From positions 10,391 through 74,390 of the forward strand of contig MKST01000005.1 in NCBI GenBank assembly GCA_001897355.1: a DNA stretch of 64,000 nt, given 5' to 3'. Made by a program: the position numbers and the translations under genes. Shown here in pieces: positions 39,918 through 48,566 of the stretch. The stretch's first letter is position 1, and every line of letters begins with the position of its first letter. Source of the DNA: Solirubrobacterales bacterium 67-14 (lineage in GTDB: Bacteria > Actinomycetota > Thermoleophilia > Solirubrobacterales > 70-9). The notes under the pieces were generated by a model. That model did not search any database and had not been told where the DNA came from. It was given only the letters and a program-made list of their open reading frames with translations.

Positions 39918-41195
39918 ATGAGCACTGACGAACCGCGCCTCTCAGAGACCGCCGCCGGCGTCCGGGTGATCACCGAGGAAGTTCCCTCGGTGCGCTCGGT
40001 CGCCCTCGGCCTCTGGGTGAGGACAGGTTCCCGTGACGAGACCCTCGCGCAGGCGGGGGTCTCTCACTTTCTGGAGCACCTGCTCTTCAAAGGCACGCCG
40101 AACTACTCGGCGATCGAGATCTCCGAGCGCTTCGACGGGCTCGGGGCGTCGTTCAACGCCGCCACCGGCAAGGAGACCACTCACCTCCACGCCCGTTTCC
40201 TCGACGAGCACACGAAGGACGTCTTCGACCTGCTCGGAGAGATGCTGCTCGAATCGACCTTCCCCGACATCGACTCCGAAAGGGATGTGGTGCTCGAGGA
40301 GATCGCGATGTACGAGGACGAGCCCTCGGACCGGGTACATGACTACCTGGCCGACGCGATCTTCGGCGACACGCCGCTGGGCCGCCGCATCCTGGGCCGG
40401 GCCGACGTGATCTCGGGCATCCCGGTGCCGGACATCGCCAGTTATCACCGGGCCCGGTACACGGCGGGCAACATCGTCGTCGCCGCGGCGGGGAACGTCG
40501 ACCACGACCAGATCCTGGCCATGGCCGAAACGCTCAAGCCGGACGGCGGGAGCGGGGAGGAGACCCTGGTCCCGCAGCACCCTGCGGAAACGGGCCGCCT
40601 CGAGTTCGCGGTCAAGGACACCGAGCAGTACCACGTGTGCATCGGCGCCCCCGGGATCAACCGGGCCGACGAGCGGCGCTTCGTGCTGGCCGTGCTCGAT
40701 TCCATCCTCGGTGGCTCCAGCTCCTCGCGGCTCTTCACCGAGGTGCGGGAGAAACGCGGCCTCGCCTACTCGGTCGGCACCTACTCCGAGCAGTTCACCG
40801 ACACCGGCGTCGTCGCCACATACGTCGGCACCCGCGAGGACAACGTCGAGGAAGCCTGTGAGGTGATCGGCACCGAACTGAAGCGGATCCAGTGCGAACC
40901 GGTGACGGCCGAGGAACTCGATCGGGCCAAGGAACACGTCAAGGGCCGGCTGGTCCTTTCCGGAGAGTCGACCGCGGCGCGGATGTCCCGCATCGCCCGG
41001 GCGGTGCTGCATGACCTGCCCCTGCTCAGCCTTGACGAGATGCTGGCGAAGGTCGATGCTGTGGGGGTGGAGGACGTATCCAACCTGGCCGCCGAGCTCT
41101 ACGGCGAGAAGAGGCTCTCGGCCGCTGCCGTGGGCCGCGACGAGGACCGCTTCCGTTCGGCGATCCAGCCGGTCAGCGAGGCGCTGGCCGCATGA
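39918..41195 (+). CDS. M16 family zinc peptidase
   Basis: 425 aa, the single-chain bacterial PepR/YmxG type. The inverted zinc motif HxxEH is HFLEHLLFKGT (about 52-62), with the third ligand Glu in VVLEEIAMYEDEPSD about 77 residues on. The C-terminal half has GGSSSSRLFTEVREKRGLAYSVG, the conserved R/Y pair of the second M16 domain. Substrates are unknown. It follows pnp, as in Streptomyces and Bacillus, and overlaps dapB by four bases. Confidence 0.93.
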   Translation: MSTDEPRLSETAAGVRVITEEVPSVRSVALGLWVRTGSRDETLAQAGVSHFLEHLLFKGTPNYSAIEISERFDGLGASFNAATGKETTHLHARFLDEHTKDVFDLLGEMLLESTFPDIDSERDVVLEEIAMYEDEPSDRVHDYLADAIFGDTPLGRRILGRADVISGIPVPDIASYHRARYTAGNIVVAAAGNVDHDQILAMAETLKPDGGSGEETLVPQHPAETGRLEFAVKDTEQYHVCIGAPGINRADERRFVLAVLDSILGGSSSSRLFTEVREKRGLAYSVGTYSEQFTDTGVVATYVGTREDNVEEACEVIGTELKRIQCEPVTAEELDRAKEHVKGRLVLSGESTAARMSRIARAVLHDLPLLSLDEMLAKVDAVGVEDVSNLAAELYGEKRLSAAAVGRDEDRFRSAIQPVSEALAA

Positions 41196-41869
41196 TCAGG
41201 GTCGGGGTTGCCGGCGCCGCCGGCCGCATGGGCGCGACGGTCTGTGGGGCGGTCGAGGAAGCCGACGGGATGGAATTGACCGGCCGAGCCGACCCGGCGC
41301 TCGAGACCGAGCTTTCGGCGATCCTGCCCGAGGTCGACGTGGTGGTCGAGTTCACCACCCCGGACACCTCGCTCCAGAATTCGATCGCCTGCCTCGAGGC
41401 CGGCGTCCACGTGGTGGTCGGGGCGACCGGCTTCGACCTGGACGAGCTCCGCGACGCGGCGGAGAACTCGGGCACCGACGCCAACTGCTTCGTCGCCCCG
41501 AACTTCGCGATCGGTGCCGTGCTGCTGATGGAACTGGCCCAGAAAGCGGCCCGGCACATGCCGGAATGCGAGATCATCGAGCTCCACCACGACAAGAAGC
41601 TCGACGCGCCCTCCGGTACCGCCAAGCGGACCGAGGAGCTGATCACCGCGGCGGGAGGCCATGTCCACCAGCCGATCCACTCGGTTCGGCTGCCGGGGCT
41701 GGTCGCCCATCAGGAGGTCCTCTTCGGCGGGACCGGGCAGACGCTCTCGATCCGCCACGACAGCATCGACCGCTCCTCCTTCATGCCCGGGGTGGTGCTG
41801 GCGGTGCGCAAGGTAGGCCAACTCGAAGACCGGTTCACGGTCGGACTGGAGAAGCTCCTAGATGACTGA
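41192..41869 (+). CDS. dapB: 4-hydroxy-tetrahydrodipicolinate reductase
   Basis: 225 aa. The dinucleotide loop GVAGAAGRMGATV is at the start, and the catalytic ELHHDKKLDAPSGTAKRT (about 130-147) carries the His-His and Lys pair. APNFAIGAVLLMELA is also conserved. It reduces the DapA product in lysine/DAP synthesis. It is followed by an amidase gene, which it overlaps by eight bases, then dapA. Confidence 0.95.
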   Translation: MIRVGVAGAAGRMGATVCGAVEEADGMELTGRADPALETELSAILPEVDVVVEFTTPDTSLQNSIACLEAGVHVVVGATGFDLDELRDAAENSGTDANCFVAPNFAIGAVLLMELAQKAARHMPECEIIELHHDKKLDAPSGTAKRTEELITAAGGHVHQPIHSVRLPGLVAHQEVLFGGTGQTLSIRHDSIDRSSFMPGVVLAVRKVGQLEDRFTVGLEKLLDD

Positions 41870-43310
41870 TGTCGTAGCTCTCGACGCAACCGCCCAGGCC
41901 GAGTTGGTGGCGGCGGGGGAAGTCTCGCCGCAGGAGCTGGTGCGCGACGCAATATCAAGGGCCGAGAAGGCCAATCCCGAGTTGAACGCGATCTGCTCGC
42001 CGCTGTACGACGAAGCGACCGAGGCCGCGGCCGGTGAGTTGCCCGACGGGCCGTTCAAGGGCGTTCCCTTCCTGTTCAAGGATCTCGGCGCCGGCCTGGC
42101 CGGCCAGCCGATGTACATGGGCAACCGGGCGCTCAAGGAAATCGACATGCGGATGCCCTACGACACCCATCTCGGTTCCCGCTTCCGTGACGCCGGCCTG
42201 GTCACCCTGGGGCGCACGGCGACCCCGGAGCTCGGCATCCTGCCGACCACCGAGCCGGTCCTGAATGACGGGCCTACCCGAAACCCCTGGGACACGACCC
42301 GCTCCAGCGGCGGTTCCTCCGGCGGCTCGGCTGCCGCGGTGGCGGCCGGCATCGTGCCGATCGCCCACGCCTCCGATGGCGGCGGCTCGATCCGCATCCC
42401 GGCCAGCGAATGCGGCCTGGTCGGCCTCAAGGCGACCCGGGCCCGGATCTCGCAGGCCCCCGTGATGGGCGATTCGATGTCGGGCCTGACCACGGAGTTG
42501 GTCGTCGCACACTCGGTCCGTGACGTCGCGGCCATGCTCGACTGGGTCCACGGCCCGGTGCCCGGAGACCCCTACGGTTGCCCGGCCCCGATCCGGCCCT
42601 ATTCGGAAGAGGTCGAGGCCGGGACCCAGCCGCTCCGCATCGCGCTGCTGACCGAGTCGTTGACCGGCGACACGCTGCAGCCGGCGGTCGTCGCAGCGGC
42701 CAAGGAAGCCGCCCACAGGTTGGAGGATCTCGGCCACGAAGTGACCGAGTTCGACCTGCCGGCCGCCGGCGAACCCGAGGCGCTGTACCAGACTTTCATC
42801 ACCCGCTGGGCGGCCGGAATGAGCCAGACTTCGGACACCCTGAGCCTGATCCTCGGCCGGCCGCTGACCCAGGATGACGTCGAGCCGCTGACCTGGGCGT
42901 TGATCGAGAAGGGCCGGACCGAAGGCGGGGCGGCCTACCTCTCGGCGATTGCCCAGCATCAGCTGATCGCACGACTGATCGCCGGTGTGATGATCGACGG
43001 CCAGTTCGACCTGATCATGACCCCGACCCTGGGTGCGGTGCCGCCGAAACTCGGCCACTTCGACCAGAACGGCCCCGACCCGATGGACGCGATGTTGAAA
43101 GCCCGTGAGCTGGCCACCTTCACCGGCATCTTCAACGCGACCGGCCAGCCGGCGATCTCGCTGCCGCTCGAGATGAGCGAAGAGGGGCTGCCGATCGGGA
43201 TCCAGTTCGTCGCCCCGATGTGGGGAGAAGACGTTCTGATCCGGCTCGCCGGCGAACTCGAGCGTGCGCATCCTTGGATCGAGCGGCGGGCGCCTGGAGT
43301 TCTCGAATAG
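41862..43310 (+). CDS. Amidase-signature family amidase
   Basis: 482 aa. The catalytic Lys-cisSer-Ser triad is visible: Lys in PFLFKDLGAG (about 66-75), and GGSSGGSAAAVAAG with GGGSIRIPASECGLVGLK (about 148-190). It belongs to the AS family that includes GatA and 6-aminohexanoate-cyclic-dimer hydrolase; the YMGNRALKE segment favours the latter group over GatA. The substrate is unknown. Its position between dapB and dapA, overlapping dapB, is unusual and hints at a role in amide or DAP metabolism, which is inference. Confidence 0.88.
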   Translation: MTDVVALDATAQAELVAAGEVSPQELVRDAISRAEKANPELNAICSPLYDEATEAAAGELPDGPFKGVPFLFKDLGAGLAGQPMYMGNRALKEIDMRMPYDTHLGSRFRDAGLVTLGRTATPELGILPTTEPVLNDGPTRNPWDTTRSSGGSSGGSAAAVAAGIVPIAHASDGGGSIRIPASECGLVGLKATRARISQAPVMGDSMSGLTTELVVAHSVRDVAAMLDWVHGPVPGDPYGCPAPIRPYSEEVEAGTQPLRIALLTESLTGDTLQPAVVAAAKEAAHRLEDLGHEVTEFDLPAAGEPEALYQTFITRWAAGMSQTSDTLSLILGRPLTQDDVEPLTWALIEKGRTEGGAAYLSAIAQHQLIARLIAGVMIDGQFDLIMTPTLGAVPPKLGHFDQNGPDPMDAMLKARELATFTGIFNATGQPAISLPLEMSEEGLPIGIQFVAPMWGEDVLIRLAGELERAHPWIERRAPGVLE

Positions 43311-43320
43311 ATTGCCTTTC

Positions 43321-44190
43321 GTGAGTGAGATTCGCGGTGTAATAACGGCCTTGGCCACTGCTTTCCGTCCCGACGGAGAGCTCGACGTCGATTCGACGCG
43401 AAAGCTCGCGGCCCACCTGGTCGAGAATGGCTCCCACGGCCTGGTCGTGGCGGGCACGACCGGCGAGTCACCGACCCTCGAAGACCAGGAGAAGATCGAC
43501 CTGCTCAAGGGCGTGCGGGAAGAGGTCGGTGACCAGGTCACCGTGATCCTCGGGACCGGTTCCAACGACACGCCCCACTCGGTGCGCCTGACCAGGATGG
43601 CGGCCGAAGCGGGTGCCGACGCCGGCCTGATCGTCACCCCGTATTACAACCGCCCCAACCAGGCGGGGATCAGGGGGCATTTCGAGGCGATTGCCGAAGG
43701 CAGCCCCGGCTTTCCGCTGGTCGCGTACAACATCCCGGCCCGGACCGGCGTGAACATGCCGCCGGATTTCCTTGCCGAGCTGGCCCAGATCGACGAGTTG
43801 AAGGCGGTCAAGCAGGCCAACGACGACGACCTCGGGCCGATCGAGGGCCTCGACGTGCTGGCCGGCAACGACGTCGGTTTCCTGCCGACCCTGAAGTTCG
43901 GTGGCGTCGGCGGGATCCTGGTCGCCTCCCATCTCGACAACGGCCGGATGCGAACGATCTGGGATCTCTGGCAGGAAGGTCGCCACGACGAGGCGGAAGC
44001 CCTCGACAACCAGCTGCAGCCTCTCTACGAGGCGATCAGCGTGGTGGTCAACCCGATCCCGGTCAAGGCGGCACTGGCACGGCGGGGCCTCATTCCCCCG
44101 ACCATGCGCCTGCCGATGGTCGAACCGACCCAGACCGAGATGGACGCGATCGAGGAACTCCTGGCCGAAGCCGGGGTACCCGCCACATGA
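43321..44190 (+). CDS. dapA: 4-hydroxy-tetrahydrodipicolinate synthase
   Basis: 289 aa TIM barrel. GTTGESPTLEDQEK (about 42-55) and the YYNRPNQAGIRGHF block carry the conserved Thr-Thr and Tyr; the Schiff-base lysine is in ELKAVKQAN. It condenses pyruvate and aspartate semialdehyde, the first DAP-specific step. GTG 43321 is used, with an in-frame TTG at 43312 possible; neither has a strong ribosome-binding site. It overlaps rnj by four bases. Confidence 0.95.
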   Translation: MSEIRGVITALATAFRPDGELDVDSTRKLAAHLVENGSHGLVVAGTTGESPTLEDQEKIDLLKGVREEVGDQVTVILGTGSNDTPHSVRLTRMAAEAGADAGLIVTPYYNRPNQAGIRGHFEAIAEGSPGFPLVAYNIPARTGVNMPPDFLAELAQIDELKAVKQANDDDLGPIEGLDVLAGNDVGFLPTLKFGGVGGILVASHLDNGRMRTIWDLWQEGRHDEAEALDNQLQPLYEAISVVVNPIPVKAALARRGLIPPTMRLPMVEPTQTEMDAIEELLAEAGVPAT

Positions 44191-45860
44191 TGGCCGCCGG
44201 CAACGACCGCCTCAAGCTGCTGCCGCTCGGCGGGCTGGGGGAGATCGGCAAGAACATGATGGTGATCGAGTACCGCGGCTCGATCGTGGTGGTCGACACC
44301 GGCCTGATGTTCCCGACCCCGGAGATGCTCGGCATCGACCTGGTGCTGCCCGACTTCGAGTACCTGCGCGACCGGGCCGACGACATCGAGGCGATCGTGC
44401 TCACCCACGGCCACGAAGACCACGTCGGGGCGCTGCCCTATGTGCTGCGGGAGATCGGCTTCCCCAAGGTGATCTACGGCGGCATGCTCACGGTCGGCAT
44501 GGTCCGTTCGAAGCTGGATGAGCACAAGCTCGGCGCGGCGCCGCTGACCGAGCTGCCGGCCGGCCAGAAGGTGAACGCCGGCCCCTTCGAGCTGGAACTG
44601 GTCCATCTCTCGCATTCGATCCCGGACATGCGTGGCGTGATCGTCGGCACCGACCTCGGCAAGATATTCATGACCGGCGACTACAAGTTCGACCAGACCC
44701 CGGTCGACGGCCGCCCGGCCGACGTCGCCCGGCTCGCCGCGCTCGGAGACGAGGGGCTGCTGCTGCTCTGCGGCGACTCGACCAACGCGGACCGGCCGGG
44801 GGTTTCCCCTTCCGAGTCCAGCGTCGGCCCGGCGCTCTACGAGACCTTCTCCCGCTGCAAGGGCCGGATCATCGTCACCTCCTTCGCCTCGAACATCCAT
44901 CGGGTCCAGCAGGTGATCGACGCGGCCGCACGGCTCGACCGCAAAGTCGCCCTGGTCGGCCGCTCGATGCGCAAGAACTTCAACATCGCCTCCAATCTCG
45001 GCATGGCGAATGCTCCCGACGGGATGCTGATCCAGCCCCGCGAGATCGAGGACTACCCGGACGAGCGGGTGGTGGTGATTTCGACCGGCTCCCAGGGTGA
45101 GCCTTTCTCGGCCCTCCGGCGGATGGCCAACAACGACCATCGCGACGTCGAACTCCACTCCGGTGACACGGTCGTCTTCTCGGCGACCCCGGTGCCCGGC
45201 AACGAACGGGCCGTCAACGAGACGATCGACCGGATCTACGAGCTCGGGGCGACGGTGATCACCCCGAAGGACGCCCCAATCCACGCCTCCGGCCACGGCT
45301 ACCGGGAAGAGATCAAGATGATGCTCAACCTGACCCGGCCCAAGTACGTGATGCCGGTTCACGGCGACTTCCAGCGGATCAGGCTCCATTCCGAGTTGGC
45401 CGAGTCGGTCGGCGTGCCGAGCGAGAACATCTTCCGCAACCACAACGGGCGAGCACTGCTGGTCGGGCCCGACGGCGCCGAGCTTTCCGACGAGACCGCC
45501 GGTGGCGTGATCTACGTGGACGGGGTGGAGCTATCCGACCCCAACGACGCCACCCTGCGTGACCGTCGCACGATCTCCGAGGACGGCATCGTGATCGTGG
45601 TCGCAACGATCGCTGGCGACGACGGGGAGGTCGTCTCCGATCCGGAAATGATCGCCCGCGGCGTACCCGGCCTCGAGGACGACGACGAACTGGTCGACGA
45701 GCTCCACGACCTGATCGAGGATTCACTCGAACGGGCGGCCGAGGCCAAGGTCCGCGAAACCGACCTGATCCAGCAAGACCTCCACGACGCCGTGGCGGGC
45801 TTCATCTACAAGCGCCTGAAACGCCGCCCGATGGTCGTCCCCGTAGTAGTCGAAGTCTGA
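44187..45860 (+). CDS. rnj: Ribonuclease J
   Basis: 557 aa. The beta-lactamase core carries THGHEDHVGALPYVL (about 72-86), the beta-CASP part has GSQGEPFSALRRMANNDH, and the metal His in PVHGDFQRIRLH lies near residue 390. It is a 5'-to-3' exonuclease and endonuclease for mRNA turnover and rRNA maturation. Its place after dapA is conserved in Actinomycetota. Two Met codons at the start make 44187 or 44190 equally possible. It runs convergently to the histidine kinase. Confidence 0.96.
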   Translation: MMAAGNDRLKLLPLGGLGEIGKNMMVIEYRGSIVVVDTGLMFPTPEMLGIDLVLPDFEYLRDRADDIEAIVLTHGHEDHVGALPYVLREIGFPKVIYGGMLTVGMVRSKLDEHKLGAAPLTELPAGQKVNAGPFELELVHLSHSIPDMRGVIVGTDLGKIFMTGDYKFDQTPVDGRPADVARLAALGDEGLLLLCGDSTNADRPGVSPSESSVGPALYETFSRCKGRIIVTSFASNIHRVQQVIDAAARLDRKVALVGRSMRKNFNIASNLGMANAPDGMLIQPREIEDYPDERVVVISTGSQGEPFSALRRMANNDHRDVELHSGDTVVFSATPVPGNERAVNETIDRIYELGATVITPKDAPIHASGHGYREEIKMMLNLTRPKYVMPVHGDFQRIRLHSELAESVGVPSENIFRNHNGRALLVGPDGAELSDETAGGVIYVDGVELSDPNDATLRDRRTISEDGIVIVVATIAGDDGEVVSDPEMIARGVPGLEDDDELVDELHDLIEDSLERAAEAKVRETDLIQQDLHDAVAGFIYKRLKRRPMVVPVVVEV

Positions 45861-45893
45861 GCTTCGGGGCCAGGTCGAGGGGTCCGGGACGGT

Positions 45894-45950
45894 GGTGTTC
45901 CCCAAAAACCGTCGCTGCGCTCCTCATTCCGGAGGTTTTTGGGGAATACC
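45894..45950. repeat. 17-bp-arm palindrome downstream of rnj
   Basis: Arms 45894-45910 and 45934-45950 (core TTCCCCAAAAACC/GGTTTTTGGGGAA) pair with one G-U, enclosing a 23-nt loop. It could terminate the rnj transcript on the plus strand; the A/T block inside the stem gives U-rich RNA from either strand. Confidence 0.75.
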
Positions 45951-45982
45951 CCCGACCCGAACCCTGCATGCTCTGGCCAAAG

Positions 45983-46102
45983 CACCTCAAGGGTGGGCAC
46001 GTTGGTGCTGCCGCCAACCGGAGCCGGCCCATCCATCATTTGTTTCTGTGGGCCGGCGGGTTTGACTGGGAGGCGGAGCGAAGCTCGCCGACTTGCAGTT
46101 AA
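45983..46102 (+). repeat. Double-hairpin repeat, copy A
   Basis: The core has stem 1 GCCGGCCCA/TGGGCCGGC (46023-46031 and 46049-46057) with a 17-nt loop. It is followed by stem 2 (46072-46079 with 46083-46089), then the conserved CCGACTTGCAG and TTAA. About 76 of 84 core bases match copy B at 52649-52750, read on the other strand, including an unbroken 38-base block at the 3' end. Confidence 0.8.
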
Positions 46103-46165
46103 AAGACAGAGGGCCCGTTGGGCCTAGGGGAGGGAGTTGGCTCAACGGACCGCTCTGTAAGAAGC

Positions 46166-46206
46166 GAAGCCGCCGGGGCAGTCTGGGGGAGATCCCCGGC
46201 GGCTTC
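46166..46206. terminator. 13-bp perfect stem-loop, likely terminator
   Basis: GAAGCCGCCGGGG (46166-46178) is inverted at 46194-46206 with a 15-nt loop. There is no U-run on the plus strand. It sits between convergent rnj and the histidine kinase gene, whose stop is about 60 bp further. Confidence 0.6.
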
Positions 46207-46264
46207 ATGTGTCTCGTCCGCTAAGAAAGATAGGCCCGTGCTCTAAAAAGGCTCTAAAGCTTCC

Positions 46265-47806
46265 TTAACGGTTTCCTTGAGGTTTTTTCACCGGGGTTTC
46301 GGCCACGGCCGCGGCGTCTTTCTCGAAGGCTGCCGTAGACCCTGTGGGCGCTTTCAGGGCCGGGATCCGGACCACGAACGAGGCGCCACCGTGGGGCGAA
46401 TCCCCGACCGTGGCCGTGCCGCCGTGGCTGCGGGCGATCACGCGGACGATCGAGAGCCCGAGGCCGGTGCCCTTGCCCTTGGCCCGGTCACCCGGCCCGT
46501 CGTGGCGGACGAAGCGGTCGAAGATCGTCGGCCACATCTCCTTCGGCACGCCCGGCCCGTCGTCCTCGACCCTGACCTCGCCGGTGTCACCGTCGAGGCG
46601 GCTGGTCACGGTGATCGTGGTTTCTTCGGGGGTGTGGCGGATCGAGTTGTCGACGAGATTGAGGATCACCCGGTGGAGTTCGTCGGCGTTGCCGCTGACC
46701 ACGACCGGCTCCGGCACGTCGAGGACGACCCGGTGGTTTTCGCAGAGCGGCCGGAGTTCATCGGCGACGTGGGCCGTGATCTCGGAGAGGTCACAGGGCA
46801 CCCGGTCACCGGTGCGGCCCGAATCGGCCTTGGCGATCAGCTGCAGGTCGGCGACCAGGCGGGCCATCCGCTCGGCCGAGCGCAGGGCCGACTCGACCGA
46901 TTCGATCTCGAACTCGCGGTCGCCGTTGCCTGAACCGGGGCGGCGCAGCGAGTCGTCGAGCAGCTCCAGATTCGCCTTGACGCTGGTCAGGGGGGTGCGC
47001 AGCTCGTGGGATGCGTCGGCCACGAACTCGCGCTGCCGCTCCAGCGACCGTTCCTTTTCGTAGCGGGAGATAGAAAGCTCGTGGAGCATGTCGTTGAAGG
47101 TGCGGGTCAGTTCCGCGACTTCGTCGTCTCCTTCGGGCTCGGCCAAGGTGACTTCGGTGTCGCGGGTACGGGCGATCTCGCCGGCGGTGGAGGTGAGCGA
47201 GGAGATCGGGCGCATCGCGCGGCGGGAGAGGATCACGCCGCCCAGTGCGGCGAGCAGGGTGGCGCCCAGGGTGCCGGCCAGGATCGAGATCCAGATCCGG
47301 CCGATCGAGGCGTCGAGCCGGTCCATCGGCCGGCCGTAGCGAACCAGTCCGATCGCGTAGGGCTGAGTCGCGGACTGGGTGACGAGCGCGGTGGCGATCT
47401 GCCAGCCGTCCGAGGTGGAGATGCCCGGGCTGGTCGGCTCACCGAGATCGTGGCTGTTGGGCGGGCGGTACCGGATCTGGTTTGCCAGGGAGGTGATGTC
47501 GGCGGCGCCGTTGACCGAAGCCAGCAGATTGTTCAGCACCGCTTCGTCGCCGAAGTAGGCGGGGGTGATCAGGTTTTTGTCCCTGATCTCGGCGGCGAGT
47601 TCGTTTACCTTCGCCTCGGTGTCCGCGGCGTAGTTGTCCTTGAGCTGGTTGGTCGTGATCTGGCCGACCGCGAACCCGAAGGCGACCAGGATCACGAAGG
47701 TGATGCCGGCGGAAACCGCGGCGAGCTTCCACTGGATCGGCCAGTGGGGAGGCCACTTGCGCGATCGACGCATCCGGTCCAGCAGGCTGGTTTCGGAACG
47801 GGCCAT
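46265..47806 (-). CDS. Sensor histidine kinase
   Basis: 513 aa. Two transmembrane helices (about 25-50 and 178-200) bracket a 125-residue outer sensor domain. A HAMP linker follows, then the HisKA phospho-acceptor box ADASHELRTPLTSVK (His at about 266) and a full ATPase domain: N box NLVDNSIRHT, G1 DDGPGVP and G2 GTGLGLSIV. The signal is unknown. It is the partner of the response regulator immediately upstream on the same strand (one base between them), so the pair is cotranscribed. Confidence 0.93.
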   Translation of the reverse strand: MARSETSLLDRMRRSRKWPPHWPIQWKLAAVSAGITFVILVAFGFAVGQITTNQLKDNYAADTEAKVNELAAEIRDKNLITPAYFGDEAVLNNLLASVNGAADITSLANQIRYRPPNSHDLGEPTSPGISTSDGWQIATALVTQSATQPYAIGLVRYGRPMDRLDASIGRIWISILAGTLGATLLAALGGVILSRRAMRPISSLTSTAGEIARTRDTEVTLAEPEGDDEVAELTRTFNDMLHELSISRYEKERSLERQREFVADASHELRTPLTSVKANLELLDDSLRRPGSGNGDREFEIESVESALRSAERMARLVADLQLIAKADSGRTGDRVPCDLSEITAHVADELRPLCENHRVVLDVPEPVVVSGNADELHRVILNLVDNSIRHTPEETTITVTSRLDGDTGEVRVEDDGPGVPKEMWPTIFDRFVRHDGPGDRAKGKGTGLGLSIVRVIARSHGGTATVGDSPHGGASFVVRIPALKAPTGSTAAFEKDAAAVAETPVKKPQGNR

Positions 47807-47807
47807 C

Positions 47808-48500
47808 TCAGGCCTTGATTACGTAGCCGGCTCCGCGCTTCGTGTGGAGGATGCGGGGTTCGCCGCCTTCCTCGAGTTTGCGACGGAGGTTGGAGATGAA
47901 GACGTCGATCGTGTTCGTCTCATCGAGCGGGTCATATCCCCAGACCTCTTCCAGCAGGCGTTCGCGCGAGATCACCAGGCGCTGGTTGCGCATCAGGTAC
48001 TCGAGCAGTTCGAATTCGCGCTTGGTGAGCTCGACTTCCCGGTCGCCTCTCATCGCTTCCTGGGAGTCCGGGTTCAGCTTCAGGTCACCGACCGTGAGCA
48101 TGGCCGAGCCGCGCGGCGGATGTCTGCGCAGCAGCGCTCTGATCCGGGCCAGCAGCTCTTCCCGGTCATATGGCTTCTCCAGGTAGTCGTCGGCACCGCT
48201 GTCGAGGCCGGTCACCCGGTTCTCGGCGCCATCGCGAGCGGTCAGCATCAGGATCGGCAACTCGGCGCTTTCCTCGCGGAGCTGATTGCAGACTTCGAGC
48301 CCATCCATGTCCGGCAGCCCGAGGTCGAGCACGACCAGGTCGGGCAGGAACTCGGTGGCGGTGCGAAGGCCGCCACCACCGTCCTCGCTGGCCCGGACCT
48401 CGTATCCCTCCGCTCGCAGCGTGCGTCGGAGGACATCGACGATTTCGTCGTCGTCCTCGATGACGAGAATGCGCCCGCCGACCTGCTCCTCTTCCACCAT
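47808..48500 (-). CDS. OmpR/PhoB-type response regulator
   Basis: 230 aa. The receiver domain (about 10-122) has the phosphorylatable Asp in VVLDLGLPDMDG and the switch Lys in YLEKPYDREEL. The winged-helix output domain (about 135-230) contains LTKREFELLEYLMRN and the recognition region NTIDVFISNLRRKL. ATG 48500 is chosen because a -10 (TACAAT) lies exactly seven bases before it, predicting a leaderless mRNA; an in-frame ATG at 48518 lies upstream of that -10. It is divergent from ftsK. Confidence 0.93.
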   Translation of the reverse strand: MVEEEQVGGRILVIEDDDEIVDVLRRTLRAEGYEVRASEDGGGGLRTATEFLPDLVVLDLGLPDMDGLEVCNQLREESAELPILMLTARDGAENRVTGLDSGADDYLEKPYDREELLARIRALLRRHPPRGSAMLTVGDLKLNPDSQEAMRGDREVELTKREFELLEYLMRNQRLVISRERLLEEVWGYDPLDETNTIDVFISNLRRKLEEGGEPRILHTKRGAGYVIKA

Positions 48501-48507
48501 GGTCGAG

Positions 48508-48513
48508 ATTGTA
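48508..48513 (-). promoter_or_regulatory. -10 element (TACAAT) for a leaderless two-component operon
   Basis: TACAAT on the minus strand is followed by seven bases and then the ATG at 48500, which would place +1 at the A of the start codon. No good -35 was found. Confidence 0.5.
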
Positions 48514-48566
48514 AGCAAGGCCGGATTACGGAAGGGTAAATCGTCCTTTCGTTGAATGAAAAAGTC

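Larger units (their letters stand above)
45861..46264. other. 404-bp intergenic region with several structured elements
   Basis: No convincing gene. In order it holds a long palindrome (45894-45950), copy A of a double-hairpin repeat (45983-46102), an imperfect hairpin closed by ACAGAG/CTCTGT (46105-46159) and a 13-bp perfect hairpin (46166-46206). The flanking genes are convergent, so these may be bidirectional terminators, or part of it may be a non-coding RNA. Confidence 0.7.

Noticed and set aside
45983-46102. Integron attC site reading of the double-hairpin repeat
   Set aside because: The required 7-base R'/R'' core pairs are not present, and no integrase or cassette array is nearby.
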